Source: Stutzerimonas stutzeri
Lineage (GTDB): Bacteria > Pseudomonadota > Gammaproteobacteria > Pseudomonadales > Pseudomonadaceae
Assembly: GCF_024451105.1 (NCBI RefSeq)
Contig: NZ_JANGEY010000004.1
Span: forward strand, 1 to 64,000
Direction of reading: 5' to 3'
Length of the DNA stretch: 64,000 nucleotides
Shown here in pieces: positions 35,107 through 44,477 of the stretch. The position numbers and the translations under genes are program-made. The stretch's first letter is position 1. The number at the start of each line of letters is the position of its first letter. The notes under the pieces are model-generated. The model was not told the DNA's origin. It was given only the letters and a program-made list of their open reading frames with translations, and did no database searches.

Positions 35107-36206
35107 GCCACCCCCTCCCCGTCCAGCCGCAGCTCGACGCTGTCGAGACCGCAGGCCAGCAGACTCGCCCGCAACTGGTCGCGACCGGCACGGAAGTGCT
35201 CGCGCAGCGCCGCGGAGTCGCTGCGCAGGAGCAACTGCAGATTGCCGCCCTGCAGGCGGATGTCGGCGGCCAGCTCGCCATGCCCGGACAGCTGCAAGCC
35301 CAGGCGCACCCGCCACTCCGAGGCCGGGCGATCCTCCTCGGCATCCGCCGCCTGGTCGCCACCGGGGCGCTCGCCCTCGGCAGGCAGCTCGATGGCCAGG
35401 GCCATGAACAGCCCCGCCCACACCTGCCCCTCCCAGCGCAGCTGCGGAACCGCCAGCAGCTCGAGCTGCTGGCGCACCAGCGAGACCAGGGACTCGCGCG
35501 GCTCCGCCGCGCCCTCCTCCGCCGGCAACGGCAGCGCCTCGGAGGGTCGCTCCGGCTCTGCGGCCGCCCGCAACGCGGCAGCCGGCGGCAGCGGACCCGC
35601 CGCCGACGGCGCCGACGACTCGCCCGGCACCGCGCGCGCCGCCTCGCCGCCGGAGGCGAGCACGGCCGGCGCCTGGCGCATCTGCGGCTCGTGGCGCAGC
35701 GCCTCGAGCGGCAGCTCGCCGCGCACCCAGCGCGCCACATGCGATTCGTAGAACAGCCCGCTGCGCTCGACGCTCTGCTGCAGGCTGGCGGCGACCTGCC
35801 CGGCAGGCGCGTCGGCGGCCGACAACAGGGGAGCTGCGGGAGAGATGGCCGCCGGCGGCAGCGGAACGCGCTGCAGGACGTCGGCGATGGCGCGCGCCGC
35901 GGCGCTGAAGGTGGTCACGGTCGACCCCTGTGGCTGGGTCGACGGATTCGGCGCATGGCGGGGCGCCTGACCGTCCCGGCCGACGAGCGCCTCGCGCGCG
36001 CCCTCGACGACCGCCTGACGCTCGCCGGACGGCGCCTGCGGCAGCGTGCGCGCATCGAGCCGCGAGTCGCTGTGCACGGCTCGCGCGCCTTCCACCGGCA
36101 TGGGCGCAGCGACCGGCTGATTCAGATCCCGGGGTACGGGAATGTCCACGCGCCTGCCCAGCACCTGATGCAGCAAGGTATCCAGCAGGGGCGTGATGCC
36201 ACTCAC
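35103..36206 (-). CDS. Second FliK-like hook-length control protein
   Basis: 367 residues. A long Pro/Ala-rich middle separates the N-terminus from a C-terminal Flg_hook-like region (about 255-365, with RVRLGLQLSGHGELAADIRLQGGNLQLLLRSDS). This matches the FliK-like protein that precedes FlhBc in pseudomonads rather than the canonical FliK at 44474. It overlaps both neighbours by 4 bases. It may help the export switch act on the FlhBc protein; its exact role is unknown. Confidence 0.75.
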   Translation of the reverse strand: MSGITPLLDTLLHQVLGRRVDIPVPRDLNQPVAAPMPVEGARAVHSDSRLDARTLPQAPSGERQAVVEGAREALVGRDGQAPRHAPNPSTQPQGSTVTTFSAAARAIADVLQRVPLPPAAISPAAPLLSAADAPAGQVAASLQQSVERSGLFYESHVARWVRGELPLEALRHEPQMRQAPAVLASGGEAARAVPGESSAPSAAGPLPPAAALRAAAEPERPSEALPLPAEEGAAEPRESLVSLVRQQLELLAVPQLRWEGQVWAGLFMALAIELPAEGERPGGDQAADAEEDRPASEWRVRLGLQLSGHGELAADIRLQGGNLQLLLRSDSAALREHFRAGRDQLRASLLACGLDSVELRLDGEGVA

Positions 36207-36562
36207 ATGCCGCCTCCGTCGAAGCCTCCGGGCAGACCGGGAGCATAGGCGCGGCCGGCTTCGATCTGGCGGCGCGACACCGCGATCAGGCGCCCCAGCT
36301 CGTCGCGGCGCGCCAGCAGGCAGCCGCGGATCTCCGCCTCCAGCTCGAGGATCTGCTCGAGCAGACAGGCGCGCCGCAGGCGGTCGCCCCCCTCGATGCC
36401 GAGCCGGCGCTCGGACTGCGCGACGTTCTCCAGCTCGACCAGATAGCGCGACTTCTCCAGCACCAGGTTCGCCCAGTCGCCCTGGCGGGCGTACTCGAGC
36501 ATGCGCTGGGACTGGCGCAGCAACTGCTGATAGGCGTCGATGACCTGCGATTGGGAAGCCAT
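36203..36562 (-). CDS. fliT: Flagellar export chaperone FliT
   Basis: 119 residues from the ATG at 36562, one base after the fliS stop. All-helical, with FliT-like features (AYQQLLRQSQRMLEYARQGDWANLVLEKSRYLVELE) and a flexible Gly-rich tail. FliT carries FliD and, in enteric systems, also restrains FlhDC. The fliD-fliS-fliT order is standard. Confidence 0.82.
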   Translation of the reverse strand: MASQSQVIDAYQQLLRQSQRMLEYARQGDWANLVLEKSRYLVELENVAQSERRLGIEGGDRLRRACLLEQILELEAEIRGCLLARRDELGRLIAVSRRQIEAGRAYAPGLPGGFDGGGM

Positions 36563-36563
36563 G

Positions 36564-36968
36564 TCAGTGACCGTCCACCTGAGGACCGATTTCCCGCCAC
36601 GCCGAGCCGATGTCCTCGAGCAGGCGCTCGGCCTCGTCCAGGCGCTGCGGATCGTTGTGCAGATTGGCCTGCAGCAGCAGGCGCACCACATAGTCATAGA
36701 GCTGTTCGAGCCGCTCGGCAAGCTCGCCGCCCTGCTGCGGGTCGAGCGCCGCGATAAGCCCCTGATTGACGATGTCGATGGCCTTGGAAATGGCCTTGCC
36801 CTTCTCGGCGACGGCGCCGCTCTGCATGTGCAGGCGAGCCGCGCGGATGGAGGCCAGGGCGCCGTCGAACAGCATGACGATCAGCCGATGGGGAGTGGCG
36901 GTCATCACGCTGCTTTCCACACCCACCCGGGCATAGGCAGCCGCACCGCGCATGGCACTGGAAACCAT
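36564..36968 (-). CDS. fliS: Flagellin chaperone FliS
   Basis: 134 residues from the ATG at 36968, which has GAGAGGAAGAAG directly upstream; the longer frame is not family-like. Typical FliS signatures AYARVGVESSVMTATPHRLIVMLFDGAL and KAIDIVNQGL are present. It binds the C-terminus of flagellin and prevents premature polymerisation. The matching fliC is not in this window. Confidence 0.95.
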   Translation of the reverse strand: MVSSAMRGAAAYARVGVESSVMTATPHRLIVMLFDGALASIRAARLHMQSGAVAEKGKAISKAIDIVNQGLIAALDPQQGGELAERLEQLYDYVVRLLLQANLHNDPQRLDEAERLLEDIGSAWREIGPQVDGH

Positions 36969-36996
36969 CTTCTTCCTCTCTGCGAGCGTGTCGTTG

Positions 36997-38388
36997 TCAG
37001 CCCTTGAGCTGGGCATTGAGAGCCTCGAACTGCTGGCTCAGGTAACTGGTGGTGGCGTTCATCTGCGAGAGCATCAGGTCGAGCTGGGTGAACTGCTTGC
37101 GATAGCGCTCGATGGTGGCGGCGATGCCCTCCTCCATCCGCGCGGAACGCTCGTCCAGGGACTTGATCCGCCCCTCGAGCCCCTTGGTCACCCCGGCCAG
37201 AGGACCGTCGTCCTTGAGAAAAGCCTCCAGGGTGGCGTTCAGCTTGCCGGCCAGCCCCGTCCCGGCGCTGGCGCCGGCGAAGAACCCGCCGAGCGCCGGC
37301 AGGTCGCTGGCGATCAGCTTGTCCAGCTTGGACTCATCCAGCTTGAGGGTGCCCTTGAGCTCCAGGTCGATGCCGATGTCGGCCAGACGGGCGAGCGCCC
37401 CCTCGCCCAGGGTCGAGGTCAGCACGTTGCGCAGCTGGCTCTGCGCGCTGCGCAGGGTGGCGTCGCCGAGCAGGTCGCCGGCCACCTGGGTGTCGGCGTT
37501 GTAGGAGGTCAGGCTGGACATGGTGCCCTGCAGCGAGTTCCAGGCCGTCACGAAGCCGTTGACCGCCGACTTGATCGCCGCATTGTCGCGCTCGACGCTC
37601 AGCACGTGGCTGCCGCCCTTCTCGCTCAGCGACAGGGTCACCCCCTGCACCGCATCCTCCACCACGTTGGACTGGCTGGCGATGGCGACGCCGTTGACCT
37701 CCAGGCTGGCATTGGCGGCCGCCACGGTCTGGGTCATCGGGTTGTCTTCGGCAGGGAGCGCCGCATCGTAGCCGAGCAGGTCGGCCAGTTCGCCGCTGCC
37801 GGAGAAGCTCACGGTCATCTGCGCCGCCGTACCGGTGGCCGTCGAGGTCAGCACCAGTCGGTGCGGCGTACCGCTGCCGTCGTTGACGATGCTGGCGCTG
37901 ACCCCGCCGTTCTGCTTGTTGATCGCATTGCGCACGTCTTCCAGCGAGCTGGCGTTGGCGGCCAGCTCGATGGTCATGGTCTTGGCCGCATCGCCGCTGC
38001 CGACGGTGATGCTCAGGGTGCCCTCGCCCAGATCGGCAGTACGGTCGGCGACGCCCGCGCTGGCCAGGCTCTGCGCGCGCGCCAGTTCGTTGACCTTGAT
38101 CTCGTAGCGACCGGCCACCGCATCGCTCCGCGCCGCGACCGCTACCCCGTTGCCGGTGACGCTGCTGGTCACCGCCTGGAAGGTCTTGCCGTCGTTGAGC
38201 GCCTTGGCCGCCGTCTGCAGGCCGGTCAGCGCGCTCTTCAGGCGTCCGTAGGCGGTGATCTTGGCCTGCTGGGCCTTTTTCTGGGTGGCCAGCGGCTGCA
38301 GCTTGAGACGCTCGGCCTTGTCGAGCTGGTCGAGCAGGCCGCCGAGGTCGAGGCCGGAACCGACGCCCAGTGAAGTAATGGAGGCCAT
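36997..38388 (-). CDS. fliD: Filament cap protein FliD
   Basis: 463 residues from the ATG at 38388, preceded by AGGGAG. Conserved N-terminus (MASITSLGVGSGLDLGGLLDQL) and C-terminal coiled coil (YRKQFTQLDLMLSQMNATTSYLSQQFEAL) with variable middle domains. It caps the filament and places flagellin subunits. It is the first gene of fliD-fliS-fliT-fliK2-fhlB and has a FliA promoter at 38484-38511. Confidence 0.96.
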   Translation of the reverse strand: MASITSLGVGSGLDLGGLLDQLDKAERLKLQPLATQKKAQQAKITAYGRLKSALTGLQTAAKALNDGKTFQAVTSSVTGNGVAVAARSDAVAGRYEIKVNELARAQSLASAGVADRTADLGEGTLSITVGSGDAAKTMTIELAANASSLEDVRNAINKQNGGVSASIVNDGSGTPHRLVLTSTATGTAAQMTVSFSGSGELADLLGYDAALPAEDNPMTQTVAAANASLEVNGVAIASQSNVVEDAVQGVTLSLSEKGGSHVLSVERDNAAIKSAVNGFVTAWNSLQGTMSSLTSYNADTQVAGDLLGDATLRSAQSQLRNVLTSTLGEGALARLADIGIDLELKGTLKLDESKLDKLIASDLPALGGFFAGASAGTGLAGKLNATLEAFLKDDGPLAGVTKGLEGRIKSLDERSARMEEGIAATIERYRKQFTQLDLMLSQMNATTSYLSQQFEALNAQLKG

Positions 38389-38483
38389 GGGATTCTCCCT
38401 TGCACAGCGCCCGACTCTGCGCCGGCGCGCTGGATCCATCGAAGGTTGTGCCGCGCAGCGGGACCGCACCGGCTATTGCCTCT

Positions 38484-38511
38484 CTATCGACCGGCGGGCG
38501 ACTCGACTTTA
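38484..38511 (-). promoter_or_regulatory. FliA (sigma-28) promoter of fliD
   Basis: Minus strand TAAA (38511-38508), 16 bases, GTCGATAG (38491-38484), between the fliE stop and the fliD start. Confidence 0.65.
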
Positions 38512-38544
38512 GACGAAGCAGGCGAAAAAACCTGCCCACCGAGC

Positions 38545-38874
38545 TCAGACCTGCATGTTCATCACGTCCTTGTAGGCGGTCAGCAGGCGATTGCGCACCT
38601 GCACGCCCATCTGGAAGGCGACGCTGGCCTTCTGCATGTCGACCATCACGTCGGCGAGCTCGACGCCCGGCGCCCCGGCCTGCAGGGCGAGCGCCTTGCC
38701 GTTGGCGGTCTGCTGCAGACTGTTGATGCGCTGGATCGAGGCGCGCAGCTCGGCGGCGAAGCCGCCCTGGCCGACGAGCTGGGCCGCCTGCTGGGTGCCG
38801 CCGGACTGGCCGGCGGCCTGGCTGGCCAGGGTCTGCAACTGCTGCAGGGCGGACTGGATGGCGGGTGCACTCAT
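38545..38874 (-). CDS. fliE: MS ring-rod junction protein FliE
   Basis: 109 residues from the ATG at 38874 (MSAPAIQSALQQLQ). The C-terminal part VMVDMQKASVAFQMGVQVRNRLLTAYKDVMNMQV is the conserved FliE core. It joins the MS ring to the rod. It is divergent from fliF across a 248-base region with a candidate FlhDC box, the enteric fliE/fliF arrangement. No strong ribosome binding site is visible. Confidence 0.94.
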   Translation of the reverse strand: MSAPAIQSALQQLQTLASQAAGQSGGTQQAAQLVGQGGFAAELRASIQRINSLQQTANGKALALQAGAPGVELADVMVDMQKASVAFQMGVQVRNRLLTAYKDVMNMQV

Positions 38875-38947
38875 CGATGGATTCCGAAGGGCAATGGATG
38901 GCGATGCTGGCAAGCCTAGCAACCCGGGCTCACCGACCAAGCCCCCA

Positions 38948-38989
38948 AATGACGGCAAAAGCCTGGGCTTTTCAGGCCTTTAGGGCGGG
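38948..38989. promoter_or_regulatory. Candidate FlhD4C2 box between fliE and fliF
   Basis: Left arm AATGACGGCAAAAGCC (38948-38963), 10-base spacer, right arm AGGCCTTTAGGGCGGG (38974-38989). The left arm fits the enteric half-site well, the right loosely. The centre (AAAAGCC-TG-GGCTTTT, 38957-38972) could also fold as a short hairpin. Confidence 0.5.
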
Positions 38990-39122
38990 GCGTCGCCACC
39001 ATAATGGCAGCCATCACAGGTCCGCCCGGCGCCAACCGGCCAGGCGGGCCATCGCGACAGATTCTGCCAGCGGAAACCGCAATGCCCCTCGTAAAGACCC
39101 TGACCAGCCCCCGGAGCTGCGC

Positions 39123-40871
39123 ATGAGCAACGCCAGCCCGGGGACCGTCGGCAGCGCGGCCAGCAGCGCACAGGGCCAGCCCTTCGAGCGCCTGCTGGCC
39201 CAGCTGCGCGGCAATCCGCTGCTCCCGCTGCTGATCGCCGGCGCGGCGGCCATCGCCGTGATCGCCGCCCTGCTGCTGTGGGCGCAGAGTCCCGACTACC
39301 GGGTGCTGTACTCCAACTTCAGCGAGGCGGACGGCGGGCGCATCATCGCCGAACTCGACAAGCGCGGCGTACCCTACCGTCTCAGCGAGGGCGGCAGCGC
39401 CCTGCTGGTGCCTGCCGAACGCATGCACAGCCTGCGCCTGCAGCTGGCCGAGCAGGGCCTGCCGCAGGCCGGCAACGTGGGCTTCGAGCTGATGGACAAG
39501 CAGGCCTTCGGGGTCAGCCAGTTCGCCGAACACATCAACTTCCAGCGCGGCCTCGAGGGCGAGCTGGCCCGCTCCATCGAGTCGCTCGGCCCGGTGGCCA
39601 AGGCCCGCGTGCACCTGGCGATGGCCAAGCAGTCGATCTTCGTGCGCGACCGCCAGCCGGCGAGCGCCTCGGTGGTGCTCACCCTGCACCCGGGCCGCAG
39701 CCTCGGCGAAGGCCAGGTCGACGCCATCGTCCACATGGTCAGCTCCAGCGTACCGCAGCTGGCTGCCGAGGCGGTCACCGTGGTCGACCAGAACGGCCGC
39801 CTGCTGTCGATGCCCAGCGGCAGCGCGCGCGACCTCGACGGCAGCCAGCTGAGCTACATCGACGAGGTGGAGAGCGCCTACCAGCGGCGCATCGAACGCA
39901 TCCTCGCCCCCATCCTCGGCGCCGACAACGTGCGCGCCCAGGTCGCCGCGGAGATCGACTTCGCCAGCCGCGAGCAGACCGCCGAACGCTTCGCACCCAA
40001 CCAGAACATGGCCGATGCGGCGATCCGCAGCCAGCAGTCCAGCGAGAGCTACAGCGGCGACCGCGACCTGGCCCGCGGCGTGCCCGGCGCGCTGTCCAAC
40101 ACGCCGCCGGCGCCACCCGCACCGCCGCAGACGCCGCCCGACGAACCCGAGGGCGCCGCGCAGACCGGCGAAGGCGTCGCTGGCAGCGGCGGCTCGCTGC
40201 GCCGCGACAACCTGATCAACTACGAGGTCGACCGCAGCGTCGAGCACGTGCAGCAGCGTCGCGGCAGCGTCAAGCGACTGACCGCCGCGGTGGTGGTCAA
40301 CTACCGCAGCGGCCTCGACGAAGACGGCAACCCGACCCGCGAGCCGCTGAGCGACGAGGAACTCGAGCGCATCAATCGCCTGGTCAGGCAGGCCATGGGC
40401 TTTTCCGAGAGCCGCGGCGACGCCCTCGAGGTGGTCAACAGCCCGTTCAGCGAGAGCGCGCCGAGCGCCGCCCAGGAAGTCTGGTGGCAGACGCCGGAGT
40501 TCTTCGTGATGGCCACCTCGATCGCCCGCTACCTGCTGGTCGCCCTCGCCGCCCTGCTGCTCTGGTTGCTCCTGCTGCGCCCGCTGGTCCGCCGCTACGC
40601 GGCGCCGGTGCCGGCACCGGCGAGCGCCGCCGACGGCGACGCAGCCGTCCAGGCGGCCGGCGCCGACGGCGAGACGCCAGCCGGCGCGAGCCAGGCCGGC
40701 GTCGCCGTCGACGAGGCGGCCGCCGCACTGGCCAACGGCGAGCTGCAGCGCCGCATGCGCCGCCGCTCTGCCGTCTACGAACACAACCTGGCCACGCTGC
40801 GCGAGATGGCCCAGGAAGACCCACGTCTGATCGCCATGATCGTCAGCGGCTGGATGAAGAAGAATGACTGA
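39123..40871 (+). CDS. fliF: MS ring protein FliF
   Basis: 582 residues from the ATG at 39123 (CGGAG eight bases upstream). Transmembrane helices near 33-56 and 468-488 flank a large periplasmic region with the ring-building motif domains (ADGGRIIAELDKRGVPYRL, RVHLAMAKQSIFVR) and a Pro-rich insertion; the C-terminal tail EDPRLIAMIVSGWMKK binds FliG. First gene of fliFGHIJK, overlapping fliG by 8 bases. Confidence 0.97.
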   Translation: MSNASPGTVGSAASSAQGQPFERLLAQLRGNPLLPLLIAGAAAIAVIAALLLWAQSPDYRVLYSNFSEADGGRIIAELDKRGVPYRLSEGGSALLVPAERMHSLRLQLAEQGLPQAGNVGFELMDKQAFGVSQFAEHINFQRGLEGELARSIESLGPVAKARVHLAMAKQSIFVRDRQPASASVVLTLHPGRSLGEGQVDAIVHMVSSSVPQLAAEAVTVVDQNGRLLSMPSGSARDLDGSQLSYIDEVESAYQRRIERILAPILGADNVRAQVAAEIDFASREQTAERFAPNQNMADAAIRSQQSSESYSGDRDLARGVPGALSNTPPAPPAPPQTPPDEPEGAAQTGEGVAGSGGSLRRDNLINYEVDRSVEHVQQRRGSVKRLTAAVVVNYRSGLDEDGNPTREPLSDEELERINRLVRQAMGFSESRGDALEVVNSPFSESAPSAAQEVWWQTPEFFVMATSIARYLLVALAALLLWLLLLRPLVRRYAAPVPAPASAADGDAAVQAAGADGETPAGASQAGVAVDEAAAALANGELQRRMRRRSAVYEHNLATLREMAQEDPRLIAMIVSGWMKKND

Positions 40872-41859
40872 GATGAGCGGCGTCCGCCGCAGCGCAATCC
40901 TGCTCCTCAGCCTCGACGAGGACAGCGCCGCGGAGGTATTCAAGTACCTCTCCACCCAGGACATCGAGGCGGTCAGCCTGGAGATGGCCCGCCTGCAGCA
41001 GGTCTCCCACGAGGAGATGCGCCAGGTCCTCGACGAGTTCTTCGACGAGACCGAGCAGTACGCGGCGATCAACCTGCTGTCCAGCGACCACATCCGCGCG
41101 GTGCTGACCAAGGCCCTCGGCAGCGAGCGCGCCGAGAGCCTGATCGAGGACATCCTCGACGCCAGCGGCACCAGCTCCGGCATCGAGAAGCTCAACCTGA
41201 TGGAGCCGGGCATGGTCGCCGAGCTGATCCGCGACGAGCATCCGCAGATCATCGCCACCATCCTCGTCCACCTCGAGCGCGGTCAGGCCGCCGACATCCT
41301 GCAGCTGTTCGACGACCGCCTGCGCAACGACATCATCCTGCGCGTGGCCACCTTCAACGGCGTGCAGCCGGCGGCGCTGCAGGAGCTCACCGAGGTGCTC
41401 GGCGGCATGCTCGACGGCCAGAACCTCAAGCGCAGCAAGATGGGCGGCGTGCGCACCGCGGCGGAGATCCTCAACCTGCTCAACTCCAACCAGGAGGAGT
41501 CGGCCATCGAGACCCTGCGCGCCCACAACGAGGACCTGGCGCAGAAGATCCTCGACGAGATGTTCCTGTTCGAGAACCTGCTCGACGTCGACGACCGCGG
41601 CATCCAGCTGATCCTCAAGGAGGTCGACACCAACTCGCTGGTGGTCGCCCTCAAGGGTGCCGAACCGGCGCTGCTCGACAAGTTCCTGCGCAACATGTCG
41701 CAGCGTGCCGCGCAGCTGTTCCGCGAGGATCTCGAGGCGCGCGGGCCGATCCGCGTGTCGCAGGTCGAGGCCGAACAGAAGGCGATCCTGCAGATCGTCC
41801 GCCGTCTGGCCGACAGCGGCGAGATAGTGCTCGGCGGCGGGGACGACTCGTATGTCTGA
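40864..41859 (+). CDS. fliG: Motor switch protein FliG
   Basis: 331 residues, standard length. The EHPQ-type motif (DEHPQIIATILVHLE), the GG-containing hinge and the C-terminal torque helix with charged residues (LRNMSQRAAQLFREDLEARGP) are all present. It contacts FliF, FliM and the MotA loop. The ATG lies inside the fliF end, so the two are translationally coupled. Confidence 0.98.
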   Translation: MTEMSGVRRSAILLLSLDEDSAAEVFKYLSTQDIEAVSLEMARLQQVSHEEMRQVLDEFFDETEQYAAINLLSSDHIRAVLTKALGSERAESLIEDILDASGTSSGIEKLNLMEPGMVAELIRDEHPQIIATILVHLERGQAADILQLFDDRLRNDIILRVATFNGVQPAALQELTEVLGGMLDGQNLKRSKMGGVRTAAEILNLLNSNQEESAIETLRAHNEDLAQKILDEMFLFENLLDVDDRGIQLILKEVDTNSLVVALKGAEPALLDKFLRNMSQRAAQLFREDLEARGPIRVSQVEAEQKAILQIVRRLADSGEIVLGGGDDSYV

Positions 41860-42595
41860 GCGCCGTCCGCCGCACGCCGGCGAGCAGTGGCGCCCCTGGC
41901 AGATGGACGAGCTGGGCGGCGCCGGCGAGCCGCAGCGCCAGCAGCGCGAGGCGCAGCGCCAGGAAGCGCAGCGCCAGGCCGCCTTCAAGCGCAACGCCGA
42001 GCTGCAGGCGTTGCGCGAGCAGGCCCAGCGGCAGGCTCGCGAGCAGGGCTATCAGGAAGGCTTCGCCGAAGGTCGTCAGGCCGGCTACGCCGACGGCCTC
42101 GAGCAAGGCCGCCAGGCCGGCGAGCTGGAGCTGCAACAGACCCTGCAGCAGACCCTGCAGCCGCTGCTCGGCATGGCCGAGCAGTTCCGCGCCGCCCTCG
42201 CCCTGCTCGACGAGCGGATCGCCGCCGAGCTGGTCGAGCTGGCCATGGTCACCGGCCGGCAACTGGCCGGCGAGGCGCTGGAAGCGCATCCCGAGCAGAT
42301 CCTCGAGATCGTCCGCGAACTGCTGCACAGCGAACCGGCGCTCGCCGGCCAGCCGCGCCTGTGGCTGCATCCGGCCGACCTGCTGCTGGTCAAGGCGCAT
42401 CTGGGCGACGAGCTGGAGGCCGCCGGCTGGCGCCTGCAGCCGGACGGCGCGATCAGCCGCGGCGGCTGCCGGGCCGCCGCCGCCAGCGGCGAGCTGGATG
42501 CCACCCGCGAGCGGCGCTGGGAGGCACTGATCGCCCAGGTCCGCCAGCGCCAGCAGGCCGAAGGCCGCACCGCCGGCCTGGACATGGGAGCCTGA
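41852..42595 (+). CDS. fliH: Flagellar export regulator FliH
   Basis: 247 residues. The N-terminal third is a Gln/Arg/Glu-rich coiled coil with repeated GxxxG-like spacing ([25 protein letters not shown]), typical of FliH; the C-terminal domain resembles the V-type ATPase delta subunit. It binds FliI and docks it to the export gate. It overlaps fliG by 8 bases and precedes fliI by 4. Confidence 0.94.
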   Translation: MSERRPPHAGEQWRPWQMDELGGAGEPQRQQREAQRQEAQRQAAFKRNAELQALREQAQRQAREQGYQEGFAEGRQAGYADGLEQGRQAGELELQQTLQQTLQPLLGMAEQFRAALALLDERIAAELVELAMVTGRQLAGEALEAHPEQILEIVRELLHSEPALAGQPRLWLHPADLLLVKAHLGDELEAAGWRLQPDGAISRGGCRAAAASGELDATRERRWEALIAQVRQRQQAEGRTAGLDMGA

Positions 42596-42599
42596 GCCG

Positions 42600-43988
42600 A
42601 TGGCCGCCAACCCGCACCAGCAGCACTGGCAGCAGGCCCTCGGCAGCGTCGCCGCACGCATCGCCGCCGCGCCGCGCTACAGCGCCAGCGGGCGGGTGAT
42701 CCGCGCCACCGGCATGGTGCTGGAGGCCACCGGCCTGCAGGTGCCGCTCGGCGGGGTGTGCCGCATCGAGCTGGCGCCGCGCGGCGCGGCCAGCCACGGC
42801 GGCGCCTGCGCCGAAGCCGAGGTGGTCGGCTTCGCCGGCGAGAAGCTGTTTCTCATGCCGCTGGAGGAGATCGGCGGCCTGCGTCCCGGCGCGCGGGTAT
42901 TCCCGCTCGGCGACAGCGCCGACGAGCGCGAGAGCGCGCGGCGCTTCCCGCTCGGGGAGGTTCTGCTCGGCCGGGTGCTCGACGGCGGCGGTCGCCCGCT
43001 CGACGGCCGCCCGCTGCCGGAGGGCTGCCACTACGCGCCGCTGGCCACCGAGCCGATCAACCCGCTCAGCCGCGCGCCCATCGAGGCGCAGATCGACGTC
43101 GGCATCCGCGCCATCAACGGCCTGCTCAGCGTCGGCCGAGGCCAGCGCATGGGCCTGTTCGCCGGCTCCGGGGTCGGCAAGTCGGTACTGCTCGGCATGA
43201 TGGCGCGCTTCACCCGCGCCGACGTCATCGTCGTCGGCCTGATCGGCGAGCGCGGCCGCGAGGTGCAGGACTTCATCGACAACATCCTCGGCGAGGAGGG
43301 CCGCCGACGCGCCGTGGTGGTCGCCGCGCCGGCCGACACCTCGCCGCTCAAGCGCCTGCAGGGCGCCGCCTACGCCACCCGCCTGGCCGAGGACTTCCGC
43401 GACCGGGGCCGCGACGTGCTGCTGATCATGGACTCGCTGACCCGCTACGCCATGGCCCAGCGCGAGATCGCCCTGGCGATCGGCGAGCCGCCGGCGACCA
43501 AGGGCTATCCGCCGTCGGTGTTCGCCAAGCTGCCCAGGCTGGTGGAGAAGGCCGGCAACGGCCCGCGCGGCGGCGGCTCGATCACCGCCTTCTACACCGT
43601 GCTCAGCGAGGGCGACGACCAGCAGGACCCGATCGCCGATTCGGCGCGGGCGATCCTCGACGGCCACGTGGTGCTGTCGCGCCAGCTGGCCGAGAGCGGC
43701 CACTACCCGGCCATCGACGTCGAGGCGTCGATCAGCCGGGCGATGACCGCGATCGTCGACGACGGCCAGCGCCGCCGCGCCCAGCAGTTCAAGCAGACGC
43801 TGTCGCGCTACCAGCGCAACCGCGACCTGATCAGCGTCGGCGCCTACGTCGCCGGCCACGACCCGCAGCTCGACCACGCCGTGGCGCTCTACCCGCGCCT
43901 GGAACGCTTCCTCCAGCAGCGCATCGACGAGCGCGCCGGCATCGAGGAAACCCTGCAGCAACTCTCCGCCCTGGTACCCGGGCTCTGA
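42600..43988 (+). CDS. fliI: Flagellum-specific ATPase FliI
   Basis: 462 residues. Walker A in [17 protein letters not shown], Walker B in [18 protein letters not shown], and the ATPase signature [13 protein letters not shown]. It is related to the F1 beta subunit and supports substrate delivery to the FlhA/FlhB gate. It lies between fliH and fliJ. Confidence 0.98.
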   Translation: MAANPHQQHWQQALGSVAARIAAAPRYSASGRVIRATGMVLEATGLQVPLGGVCRIELAPRGAASHGGACAEAEVVGFAGEKLFLMPLEEIGGLRPGARVFPLGDSADERESARRFPLGEVLLGRVLDGGGRPLDGRPLPEGCHYAPLATEPINPLSRAPIEAQIDVGIRAINGLLSVGRGQRMGLFAGSGVGKSVLLGMMARFTRADVIVVGLIGERGREVQDFIDNILGEEGRRRAVVVAAPADTSPLKRLQGAAYATRLAEDFRDRGRDVLLIMDSLTRYAMAQREIALAIGEPPATKGYPPSVFAKLPRLVEKAGNGPRGGGSITAFYTVLSEGDDQQDPIADSARAILDGHVVLSRQLAESGHYPAIDVEASISRAMTAIVDDGQRRRAQQFKQTLSRYQRNRDLISVGAYVAGHDPQLDHAVALYPRLERFLQQRIDERAGIEETLQQLSALVPGL

Positions 43989-44006
43989 CCATCGAGGTGA
44001 TCCGGC

Positions 44007-44477
44007 ATGTCACGTTCATCGGCACTCGACACCCTGATCGAGCTGACCCGCGAGGCGCTCGAAAACGCCGGCCGCCTGCTCGCCGGGGCCCGCCGCAGCC
44101 AGCAGCAGGCCCAGGCCCAGCTGGATACCCTGCAGCACTACCGCCAAGAGTACGCCCGCGGCCTGCAGCAGGCCATGCTCGAGGGCATGGAGCCGGCCAG
44201 CCTGCTCAACTACCAGGCCTTCCTGCGCACCCTGGACGATGCCATCGACCGCGCGCGCCTGAGCGTCGGCGAGCAGCAGCGGCAGGTCGGCCAGCGCCAG
44301 CAGCACTGGCAGGAACAGCAGCGCAAGCTCAACTCCTACCACACCCTGATCGAGCGCCGCGCCCAGGCCGCCCTGCTGCAGGACAGCCGCAGCCAGCAGC
44401 GCCTGACCGACGAACTGAGCGCGCAGCTGCGCCTGCGCGGTACCCCCTTCAACCCGCCTTCCGGCGGCAGCCTGTGA
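44007..44477 (+). CDS. fliJ: Flagellar export protein FliJ
   Basis: 156 residues forming one long helical hairpin rich in Gln, Leu and Arg. FliJ inserts into the FliI ring and activates the export gate. It begins 18 bases after fliI, and its stop overlaps the fliK GTG start (GTGA). Identification rests on size, coiled-coil composition and position. Confidence 0.92.
   Translation: MSRSSALDTLIELTREALENAGRLLAGARRSQQQAQAQLDTLQHYRQEYARGLQQAMLEGMEPASLLNYQAFLRTLDDAIDRARLSVGEQQRQVGQRQQHWQEQQRKLNSYHTLIERRAQAALLQDSRSQQRLTDELSAQLRLRGTPFNPPSGGSL

Noticed and set aside
38875-39122. Sigma-54 promoter between fliE and fliF (TGGC...TGC motifs)
   Set aside because: No TGGCAC-N5-TTGC element with the invariant GG/GC spacing was found, and the locus follows the FlhDC rather than the FleQ/sigma-54 scheme.
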